A stretch of DNA of 64,000 bases. Origin: Acidobacteria bacterium UBA2994. GTDB taxonomy: Bacteria; Acidobacteriota; Vicinamibacteria; Vicinamibacterales; UBA8438. Positions 53,808-61,807 of the stretch are shown here, piece after piece (position 1 is the first letter of the stretch; every line of letters starts with the position of its first letter). Under the pieces are notes generated by a model. It saw nothing but the letters and a program-made list of their open reading frames with translations. It did not search any database and was not told the DNA's origin. The stretch is from NCBI GenBank assembly GCA_002346545.1, contig DEAA01000011.1:67867-131866 (forward strand), given 5' to 3'. Position numbers and translations under genes: made by a program.

Positions 53808-55745
53808 CTACCGCGCCTCAATGATCTGGAACGAGCGGTGAAGTCGAGCGACTTCACCGGAATCGTGCACGATACGCGCCCGGGCCACGTAGCGACCCGG
53901 CTGAAGATCGCCCACATCGACGTCATATCGAAAGATACGGCGAGAGGTCTCGGCGACCCCTTGGAACGTGACCGTCGTCTCAGCGCGCACGGGACCCGTG
54001 GCATGGTCGGCGATGGCGATGTGCACCTCGGTCTGATCCCAAACGGTCGGCGAATCCGCATAGAGCTCGGTGTAGGCCGACAGGCGATCGCCAGACACGC
54101 GTGCCTCAACCGGCGCCTCGACCGTAGCCCCCGTCTCGGACCGATCGGCTACCACGAGGTCACCCACTGCGAGGGGGCCGGTCGAACGCACTTCGGCGCG
54201 CATCGGATGCTCAACGCTGCCCCGCTGTCCAATGTCGTCGACGACCGCGAGCCGCAGCTCATACTGCCCCGGGGGAACACTAACCTGGAACGAGGTCTCC
54301 ATGACCGGTCCATTCGCGGTGTAGGTTGGCTGGACGTTAACCTGTTGCTGTCCGGTCCAAACCGACCTCCCGTCTGAGTCACGCAGCACGACGCCGAACG
54401 TCAATGGACCGAGGGCGTCGCCGCCAACCTCGGTGGCCACCAAGACTCGCATCCGCTCGGTCTCGACATCGTGATGCACATAGGTCGCAACCCGCATGGG
54501 AAGCTCCAGCACCGAGAAAGGCGACCGCAACATCCGAGCGAGGCGCTCGTCGACGCTCTGGCTGGCTTCGTCCTCAGCGAAGCTGATCTCTTGTCGAGCG
54601 CGCACACGCACATCGTCGCGCGCGACCGAGACGGTGATCGGACGACGCTCCACATCCCGATCGGTAGGACCGAGCTGCACACCAAGCAGGTAATAGCCGG
54701 ACAGCTCGCGCTCCAGTTGCTCGAACAACGGAGTCGGGTTGTACTGGGCCCGCATCACCCGAGCGCCGGTCAACGCCGCAAGCTCCAGCAGACCCTGCTC
54801 TTTTTGGCGTCGATCATCACGCGCTGTCTCCTGATACGACGCCGCAGTCATGTCGATGAGCGGTTCGGCCACCATCATCAAGTAAAACGATGTGCGGGAC
54901 GCCGCGGCTCGCCGCTGGATCTCGCGCAGCGCAAACTGGTCTTCGATAATCAGGCCACCTGAAATCCATACCAGGGTGTTCGGCCCCTCAAGCTCCTCCA
55001 TCGATTCGAGCAACGTCTCAAGCCCACGACGCGCGTTGACGCTGTCGTTCTGCGTCTCCTGCACGATCCGGCGGCTACGATTTCGGATAGTCGACAAACA
55101 TCCCTGGTCGTTCTCGGCCTCGTCCCCACAAAGACGTCTGGCCACGAGGATCTCCGTACCCCGATCCCCGAACTGGGCGATCCGGAAGGCCTCACCGAGC
55201 CCGATGTCCACATCCCGTCGACGCGTGCCAAGCCCTGACAGGCCCGCGAGTGCGCGACGGACGCGGTCATGGTCAGACGTGAAGTCAATATGAAGCCCGT
55301 ACGGGATCACGGCAAGGCCAACCCGGTCGGCTCGACCCAGACTGTCGACGAACTCCGCCGCGGCACGCATAACGTGCCGCCCCTCGCCAAAGTAAATGCT
55401 CTCTTCGTCGACGGCAATCACGACCAACCGACCGGGCACATGCTCCGTATTCGATGTGAGGACCAAGTCCTCAGCACCCTGCAACTCCACCTGCCCGTCA
55501 CCCGGCTGTGACCGTAGCGGAATGAACTGCGCCTGGACTACAGGACGGGCCTCGCCGTCGACGGTGACCGTGAAATCCGAAGCCGCCAGATCCGTAACCG
55601 GATAGCTGTCCTCGTCGACGACGGTGACATCCACCTGGATAAGGTCGACGCCACTGCGGAAAGTTGGACGCTGCTGCGCTAAGGCACCAGCGCTCAAAAC
55701 GACCACAAAAATGGAAACAAGAGCGATCCGAGCGTTCCTGAACAT
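53808..55745 (-). CDS. VWFA-related acidobacterial-type exported protein
   Basis: A 645-residue protein: signal peptide (VSIFVVVLSAGALAQ), then PTFRSGVDLIQVDVTVVDED, a hallmark of the VWFA-related acidobacterial family. The VWA core has VIAVDEESIYFGEGR in place of a perfect MIDAS, RVGLAVIPYG and TLVWISGGLI. Further parts are ELSGYYLLGVQLGPTDRDVE and beta-sandwich repeats in the C-terminal third. The family is expanded in Acidobacteriota; function is unknown, probably extracellular binding. ATG at 55745 fits the signal peptide. Confidence 0.88.
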   Translation of the reverse strand: MFRNARIALVSIFVVVLSAGALAQQRPTFRSGVDLIQVDVTVVDEDSYPVTDLAASDFTVTVDGEARPVVQAQFIPLRSQPGDGQVELQGAEDLVLTSNTEHVPGRLVVIAVDEESIYFGEGRHVMRAAAEFVDSLGRADRVGLAVIPYGLHIDFTSDHDRVRRALAGLSGLGTRRRDVDIGLGEAFRIAQFGDRGTEILVARRLCGDEAENDQGCLSTIRNRSRRIVQETQNDSVNARRGLETLLESMEELEGPNTLVWISGGLIIEDQFALREIQRRAAASRTSFYLMMVAEPLIDMTAASYQETARDDRRQKEQGLLELAALTGARVMRAQYNPTPLFEQLERELSGYYLLGVQLGPTDRDVERRPITVSVARDDVRVRARQEISFAEDEASQSVDERLARMLRSPFSVLELPMRVATYVHHDVETERMRVLVATEVGGDALGPLTFGVVLRDSDGRSVWTGQQQVNVQPTYTANGPVMETSFQVSVPPGQYELRLAVVDDIGQRGSVEHPMRAEVRSTGPLAVGDLVVADRSETGATVEAPVEARVSGDRLSAYTELYADSPTVWDQTEVHIAIADHATGPVRAETTVTFQGVAETSRRIFRYDVDVGDLQPGRYVARARIVHDSGEVARLHRSFQIIEAR

Positions 55746-55952
55746 CTGTCTAAAAGTATGACACGTCGACCAGCGATCGACCGCGTCGCCCTGTGTACTT
55801 CCACTCTCTGCTGCCAGGAGGGCAGCTCCATCACAGATCCTCTGCTGGTGCTCGATGCCTATTTGAGCTTGGCCGAGGGGTTCTGGACGACGAGCGAGGG
55901 GCGACCGGGCGGTTCTAGATGCGCTCACCGAGGACCGTCCCGCCCAGACTCC

Positions 55953-57155
55953 TCAGAAACTGTAGCCGTCTGGCGAATACGCCACTGCCCCAGGGAAGAA
56001 AACGTTCTCGACGATCGAGCGTCCCATGTAGACCGGTGAGGTCGCAGTGCGGTTCTGCGCCAGCGTGCGCATGAAGACGTCCTCGCGCTCCGGCGCGGGG
56101 ATCCCCGTTTCCAGACAAGTCCGGACGATACCTGCCATCTCTTCCGGCACGTCCCACTGCGGGTAGTGGCCGGCCGTGGGCAGCAGCCAGTAGCTGCTCT
56201 CGACCGGCCGCTTGTCGAGATAGGTGTGCCAGATGTGGTTGCCGATGCGCGGCGGGTTCGGCGTGTCGAGCAGCCCCCAGATCAGCGCGGTCGGTACCGG
56301 GCTTTCACGCAGGTTGTCCAGCCAGTGATACTCGTTAGCGGCCCGTTCGAGCAGATACTTCCCGACGAAGAACCGCGCTCCCACGCCATCGTTGAACGCC
56401 TGAATGTCGGCGTTGGCCACCTGCCGCGGTCTGCCTTCCGTCACGCGCGGCCGGTTCGGCCGGGGCGGCGGCTCCGGTCCCAGCTGGTGACCGAGACCCT
56501 GCCGGCGCTCGGCGTGCTGCCAAAACCGTCCCTGTCCCAGGTTGGTCAACGGCAGGAAAAGTCCGCCGTTCGAGATGAAGTGATACGTGATCTCGTAGGG
56601 CTTCTCTTCACGCAGGTAATTGCCCAGGAATGCGAACCCGACGCTGCCGCCCCGGTCGTGAGTCAGCAAATGGAAGCTAGGCAGCCTCACGATCTCCCGC
56701 ACGAAGTAATCGACGAGTTGGGCGTCGTCCGCCAGCATGTACGAGTAGCCGTCTTGTGGCTTGTCAGAAAAACCGAATCCGGGAAAGTCGAGCGTGGCGA
56801 TGAAGTAGTCTTTTTCGAGGGAGGCAATCATCTCCCGGAAGTCAAAGCTAGAGGTGGGATAGCCGTGCAGGATCACGAGCGCGGGGTTCGAACGGTCGCC
56901 AAAGGTACGGTAGAACACCTGCACCTGACGCCCCTCGTTGTTCCGGGTGGTCGAAGTCCACTCGAAGTAGGCGCCGTTGCGATACCAGTCTTCGGCCAGC
57001 GGAGAATAGAAGGTGAAGCCGTTAGGTAACGCCAACGGCTGTGCGCCGGTGGGCGCGCTCGGGGCAACTTCCAGAGGACCGACAGAGCGCGCCCGGACGG
57101 GAGTCGCGAGCACGGGACTGGCCGCTGCAAGCCTCAAGAATGATCGTCTGTCCAT
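55953..57155 (-). CDS. Tat-exported alpha/beta hydrolase, epoxide-hydrolase-like
   Basis: A 400-residue hydrolase with a twin-arginine start (MDRRSFLRLAAASPVLATPV). HGYPTSSFDFREMI is the HGxP motif, DFPGFGFSDKP follows, and THDRGGSVGF carries Asp167 as nucleophile. LIWGLLDTPNPP and AGHYPQWD supply likely acid and His. An epoxide hydrolase or dehalogenase-type activity in the periplasm is the best guess. Divergent from the CBM9 gene with only 37 bp between starts. Confidence 0.87.
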   Translation of the reverse strand: MDRRSFLRLAAASPVLATPVRARSVGPLEVAPSAPTGAQPLALPNGFTFYSPLAEDWYRNGAYFEWTSTTRNNEGRQVQVFYRTFGDRSNPALVILHGYPTSSFDFREMIASLEKDYFIATLDFPGFGFSDKPQDGYSYMLADDAQLVDYFVREIVRLPSFHLLTHDRGGSVGFAFLGNYLREEKPYEITYHFISNGGLFLPLTNLGQGRFWQHAERRQGLGHQLGPEPPPRPNRPRVTEGRPRQVANADIQAFNDGVGARFFVGKYLLERAANEYHWLDNLRESPVPTALIWGLLDTPNPPRIGNHIWHTYLDKRPVESSYWLLPTAGHYPQWDVPEEMAGIVRTCLETGIPAPEREDVFMRTLAQNRTATSPVYMGRSIVENVFFPGAVAYSPDGYSF

Positions 57156-57192
57156 GGCGCCAAATTATGGCGCAGCGGAGTATCTTGTTTCT

Positions 57193-60057
57193 ATGACACC
57201 CGGGTTCCTTTCGCGTCTCGCCCGCCTGGGCATGCTAGTGGCAGGCGCCTCGTCTGGCGTCCCGCACGTCGTCGTCTCGGCCCAGCCCGCGCCGGAACTG
57301 GCACCTCCGCCAAGCGAGCGTATCGTCATACTGACGTTTGCTAACAGCAGCGGCGAACCGGAGCACGAGTGGATCGGGGCCGGCCTCGTCGAAACGATTA
57401 CGACCGATCTGGAATCGCTGGGAACCTTCCAGGTGGTTGCGCAGGAGACCACGCGCGCGACCATGCTCGAGAGTGGCGAGAGCGCGCTCGACGACGCCGA
57501 CGCCGCGGCGCTGGGGCGCGAACTAGACGCGCGCTGGGTGGTTATGGGCACCTACCAGCAGCGTGCGGGCATGCTGCGCATCTCTGCGCGCTTGATCGAC
57601 GCGGAGAGTGCAAGGCCCTCCGGGACAGTGACGGCGAATGGCACACTGGACGAGATCTTCGACCTGCAGGACCGAGTCGCGCGGGCACTGGCGGCCGACC
57701 TACGGGCGGACAGCACGTCGCCAGCGACCGAAGCGACATCAGGCCGCCGGGCGGGTCTCGACGTCTCGACGGGCGAGAGAGCGCTCAACAGGTCTAGGAC
57801 CGCCGTCGTCGGTTCCGGAGCCGGGGTTGGCGGCACGCTCGACTTGGGCGGCCAGGAGAACACCGCCCCAGCGGCCAACGACGCGGAACCACTGACTGCC
57901 GAGCTGCCCCCCGGTGAGCGCTACCGGGTAGAACCGACCCGCGTCGACACCGCCCCGCGGCTCGACGGCAGCCTCAACGACGAGGTCTGGCTACAAGCAG
58001 CCATCATCGACGACTTCGTCCAACAGGAGCCTGCGGAGGGTGCCCCGGCGACCGAGCGCACAGTGGTGCGCCTGATCTACAACTCGAGCGCCCTCTACAT
58101 CGGCGTCGAAGCCTACGACAGGCACCCTGGGGGCGTCGTGGCGACGGAGAAACGGCGCGACTCACGTCGGCTGCTCGACGAAGATAACTTCCAGGTCATT
58201 CTCGACACCTTCCACGACCGCCGATCGGGCTACATGTTTGTGACCAACCCGCTCGGGGCGAAGCTCGAACAGCAGGTGGCGGCAGAGGGCGAGGGCGGAT
58301 TCGGAGGCAATAGCTCGAACATCAACGTGAACTGGGACGGTGTGTGGGATGTGGCCACCAGCATCACGCCTGAGGGGTGGGTGGCCGAGATCGCCATCCC
58401 GATGGTGACGCTCCGTTTTCCGGAGACCGACCGGCAGATGTGGGGCATCAATTTCATGCGGAACATCCGACGCAAGAACGAACAGGTCTTCTGGGCGCCG
58501 ATCCCAAAGGCCTACCGGCTGACCCGGGTCAGCCTGGCCGGCACCATGGTGGGGCTTGGTGGCGTGGACCGCGGCATGGACCTGAGGGTGACGCCGTACG
58601 TGCTGGCCGGAGGGCGTCAGGACCGGACGGTGTCGAGCGCGTTCGCCGACTCCGGATTCAACGACATCGGGCTCGACGTGAAGTACGGGGTCACGTCCGG
58701 ACTGAACCTCGACGTCACCCTGAACACCGACTTCGCGCAGGTCGAGGTGGACGACCAGCAGGTGAACCTAACCCGGTTCCCACTTTTCTTCCCGGAGAAG
58801 CGAGACTTCTTCCTCGAGAACTCGGGCATGTTCGGAGTCGGCACGCAGGGGTGGCAACGCACGGCCGACCTGTTCTTCACGCGGCGGATCGGACTGTCGG
58901 ATGCGGGCCAGCCAGTCCCCATCATCGGCGGCGGTCGTCTGACCGGCAAGGTCGATCGACACAACATCGCCGTGATGAACATCCAGACCCAGGAGGCACT
59001 GGGGCAGCTCGGCGAGAACTTCTTCGTGGGCCGCTACAGCCGCGACATCCTGGCCCGCTCACGGGTGGGCGGCCTAGTCATCAATAAGGAAGCGATCGGT
59101 GGCGACCACTACAACCGGACGCTGGCAGTCGACACTACGCTGGCGCCACACCAGAACTTCGTCATCAACGCGTTTCTCGCCAAGACCGAGACCCCAGAGG
59201 TGTCGACGGACGACATGGCCGGAAACCTGAGTGCCGTCTGGCTGAATCCGTCCTATCGTCTTGAGGCCGAGTACACCGACATCCAGGACAACTTCAACGC
59301 CGAGGTGGGCTTCGTCCCGCGCACCGGCATCCGGATCTCGAGAGCGCATCTCGAATGGGATCCGCGGCCGGGTCGCTGGGGCATCCGGCAGTTCGACCCG
59401 ATGTGGAACGTGACCTACACCACCGACCAGAACAACCGGCTGCTGACGCGCCGGATCCACCACATGATCGGGACCTACTTCGAGGACGGGTCGCGGTTCA
59501 TCTGGTGGTACAACGACCACTTCGAGCAACTCGACATTCCGTTCCCCGTCAGATCCGACGTCACGATTCCGGCCGGCACCTACCGCTTCGGTGAGTGGCG
59601 GTTCATGTACACGAGCGACCCCTCGAAGCGCATCTTCGGTCGGGCGTCCTACGCCCCGCAGACCTTCTTCGATGGCGACCGTACCGACTACAGCGCGAGC
59701 GCGGGTGTGCGGATCACCGACTCGATCGCGGCCGAAGGACGGTTCAGCCGGAGCGACGTCACCCTGCCGGGCGGGGCGTTCATCGCCGACCTCGCGTCGA
59801 TGACCTTCGACCTCGCTCTCTCGCCAGAGATGACGCTGCGTACACTGACTCAGTACAACTCCACCACCGACGCGATCAGCACCAGCGTCCGGTTCAACTG
59901 GATCTACCGACCGGGCAGCGACATCTACATCGCCTACGACGAGATGCGGGCGGACGACATGCTGCTGTTCGACCCACTGCTGAGAAACCGGGGCCGGGTC
60001 CCCTGGGTGCAGAACCGGCAGCTTGCGATCAAGATGACGTATCTGCTGTCGAGGTAG
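57193..60057 (+). CDS. TolB-like / CBM9-like / DUF5916 outer-membrane fusion protein, copy 1
   Basis: A 954-residue exported protein. After a signal peptide (GMLVAGASSGVPHVVVSAQ) comes a TolB/FlgO-like domain (about 40-175: RIVILTFANSSGEPEHEWIG; LGRELDARWVVMGTYQQ; LDEIFDLQDRVARALAADL), a low-complexity linker, a CBM9-like sandwich (APRLDGSLNDEVW; ALYIGVEAYDRHP; FPETDRQMWGINFMRNIRR) and a DUF5916 barrel (TDFAQVEVDDQQVNLTRF; FFPEKRDFFLENSGMF). The barrel suggests an outer-membrane site. ATG 57193 fits the signal peptide; earlier starts overlap the divergent gene. The TolB-like addition is unusual. Confidence 0.87.
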   Translation: MTPGFLSRLARLGMLVAGASSGVPHVVVSAQPAPELAPPPSERIVILTFANSSGEPEHEWIGAGLVETITTDLESLGTFQVVAQETTRATMLESGESALDDADAAALGRELDARWVVMGTYQQRAGMLRISARLIDAESARPSGTVTANGTLDEIFDLQDRVARALAADLRADSTSPATEATSGRRAGLDVSTGERALNRSRTAVVGSGAGVGGTLDLGGQENTAPAANDAEPLTAELPPGERYRVEPTRVDTAPRLDGSLNDEVWLQAAIIDDFVQQEPAEGAPATERTVVRLIYNSSALYIGVEAYDRHPGGVVATEKRRDSRRLLDEDNFQVILDTFHDRRSGYMFVTNPLGAKLEQQVAAEGEGGFGGNSSNINVNWDGVWDVATSITPEGWVAEIAIPMVTLRFPETDRQMWGINFMRNIRRKNEQVFWAPIPKAYRLTRVSLAGTMVGLGGVDRGMDLRVTPYVLAGGRQDRTVSSAFADSGFNDIGLDVKYGVTSGLNLDVTLNTDFAQVEVDDQQVNLTRFPLFFPEKRDFFLENSGMFGVGTQGWQRTADLFFTRRIGLSDAGQPVPIIGGGRLTGKVDRHNIAVMNIQTQEALGQLGENFFVGRYSRDILARSRVGGLVINKEAIGGDHYNRTLAVDTTLAPHQNFVINAFLAKTETPEVSTDDMAGNLSAVWLNPSYRLEAEYTDIQDNFNAEVGFVPRTGIRISRAHLEWDPRPGRWGIRQFDPMWNVTYTTDQNNRLLTRRIHHMIGTYFEDGSRFIWWYNDHFEQLDIPFPVRSDVTIPAGTYRFGEWRFMYTSDPSKRIFGRASYAPQTFFDGDRTDYSASAGVRITDSIAAEGRFSRSDVTLPGGAFIADLASMTFDLALSPEMTLRTLTQYNSTTDAISTSVRFNWIYRPGSDIYIAYDEMRADDMLLFDPLLRNRGRVPWVQNRQLAIKMTYLLSR

Positions 60058-60071
60058 AGGCAGCAGCGAGG

Positions 60072-61319
60072 CTAATCGAACGTCCAGAGCGTCAGCGTAT
60101 CCAGATCCTTAATGAACACACGGTTACCTGAAATGGTGGGCTGCGCCCAGGTGGGGCTGTCGGCCACCTCGTAGCGACTGATCTCCTCGAACGCGGTTGC
60201 GGTCACTTCGCCGACAACCAGCTCCCCGTCGACCTCGAGTGAGAACACCGTCTGGCCGGCCCTGACGAGGGCGGCGCTCTCGGCCTGCCGTCCCGCACCG
60301 GTCCAGATGGTGTCGCCAGACGTCGTGTCGAGCAGCGCGTATTGCCCACTGTTCCGCTCGGATAGTCCGAAGAGCAACCGATCGACCAGCAGTGCGTTAC
60401 TCATGTAAAACGTCGCTTCGCCACTCTCCCAGACATCCTCAAGCGCCCAAGCGTTGCCAACGCGGAGCGGGCGAAACGCCGCCGTAGGCATCTGAGTGCC
60501 AGCAATGATGACCTGGTCGTCGACGACGACCGCGTCGATCGAATTCTGCGCGTAGGGTGTTAGGAACGGTCGCTGCCAGAGTAGCGCTCCGGTCGCCGCA
60601 TCCACCGACACGACGTGGTTCTGGCTTTGCGTGATGACCTGGCGCGTGCCGTCCAACTCAATCAGGATGGGAGACGAGTAGCCAGGCCCGTCGCCAGGCC
60701 ACGCCCACCGCACCGCGCCGGTCGAAACATCGAACGCGGTCAACGCGCCGTCATCGTGCCCACCCACATGGGTGATGACCAGGTTGCCGTCCACGAGCGG
60801 CGACGCGGCGGTACCAAAAAGTGGGCCGACCGATGGAGCGGGTGTCTGCCAGAGGATCTCGCCATCCCCAGCGTCGAACGCTGACAAAACACCCCCGATC
60901 CCAAGAGCATAGAGGCGTCCGGCCGAGAACGTCGGTGTCGCCTTCGGTCCAGGACCGTGTGGATCGGCACTCGGATCGAAGGAGAACGGCGCCGGGTAGC
61001 TCGTGCGCCAGATCACGTCGCCGCTCGCGGCGTCGAGGGACTGCATCACCTCGTCCTCCCCAACGCGGCTGAACGTGTAGATGCGACTGCCCACCAGCAC
61101 CGGGGTCGCGTGGCCCTCACCGACCTCTACCTGCCAGCGTTCGGTCAGCCGTTCGGGCCAAGGGTTCGGTGGAGTGAACAAGCGAAGCGTACCGTTGCGA
61201 TCGGGCCCGCGCCACTGGGGCCAGTCGCCGTCAGGTTCTTGCGCCAACAGGGCGCCCGACGCCACCAACACGCCACCAACGACCGCCAGCCCGACACACC
61301 AGATACGCCAAATACGCAT
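60072..61319 (-). CDS. Exported PQQ-like beta-propeller, BamB-type
   Basis: A 415-residue protein with a signal or anchor (GLAVVGGVLVASGALLAQ). Propeller repeats: WPQWRGPDRNG (a frequent start in this group), VMQSLDAASGDVIW, LSAFDAGDGEILW, LTAFDVSTGAVRW, VVSVDAATGALLW and LLDTTSGDTIW. No enzyme-type PQQ residues stand out, so a structural or assembly role as in BamB-like proteins is as likely as catalysis. ATG at 61319 fits the signal peptide. It sits between the two DUF5916 proteins, on the opposite strand. Confidence 0.85.
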   Translation of the reverse strand: MRIWRIWCVGLAVVGGVLVASGALLAQEPDGDWPQWRGPDRNGTLRLFTPPNPWPERLTERWQVEVGEGHATPVLVGSRIYTFSRVGEDEVMQSLDAASGDVIWRTSYPAPFSFDPSADPHGPGPKATPTFSAGRLYALGIGGVLSAFDAGDGEILWQTPAPSVGPLFGTAASPLVDGNLVITHVGGHDDGALTAFDVSTGAVRWAWPGDGPGYSSPILIELDGTRQVITQSQNHVVSVDAATGALLWQRPFLTPYAQNSIDAVVVDDQVIIAGTQMPTAAFRPLRVGNAWALEDVWESGEATFYMSNALLVDRLLFGLSERNSGQYALLDTTSGDTIWTGAGRQAESAALVRAGQTVFSLEVDGELVVGEVTATAFEEISRYEVADSPTWAQPTISGNRVFIKDLDTLTLWTFD

Positions 61320-61807
61320 GCGCCGACTATACGGAACGCCGATACACACGAGGAGCGAGCCCTTGCCTCTGGTGCACCGTCCCCAATTTCAAGTGTCGAG
61401 CAGACCACCGCTCCATCGGACTGCTGCCTCGGCGAACCTGAGACCAGCGGACTCATTGTCGAACGGAAAGAAGTAGCATGCCCGACAAAGCTCGTCCCGT
61501 CGAAGCTTCCACTACATGAATCTTGCGTTTCCTGTCCGAACTATTTTTCGGCTCCCGCTGGAGTACCTGGCGACATCCATATATTTCGTCGCATACTCGT
61601 CCCAGTCTCGCGGAACGCCGTAGTGTGACGACCGAACGATTTCCGCGAAACCATGGCTCTACCCCAGAATACTCGGCGCCGTGTCTTCCTCTTTGAGGTC
61701 GTCGCGAAGATCGGGGAGTGGTTGGCCCACTTCCAAGCCTACGTGGTCCTGTGTACCGAGCACATCGTCGTGTTTGTGCTGGTCGAAGGGGAACGATAGC
61801 TGCCACT
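61320..61807. other. Divergent intergenic region, AT-richer, with one small ORF
   Basis: A 488-bp gap between divergent genes. A 48-codon ORF (61653-61799; MALPQNTRRRVFLFEVVAK, then a hydrophobic stretch) ends nine bases before the next gene. It matches nothing I recognise and lacks a clear ribosome site. No repeat, RNA gene or strong promoter could be called by eye; composition around 61540-61620 is less GC-rich than neighbours. Confidence 0.3.

Noticed and set aside
53601..54377. A plus-strand frame starting at ATG 53601 after AAGGAG
   Set aside because: Ribosome site is good, but about three quarters lies antisense to the VWFA-related gene and the translation matches nothing known.
56166..57029. 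A 287-codon plus-strand frame opposite the Tat-exported hydrolase
   Set aside because: Antisense shadow of a gene with a clear catalytic motif.
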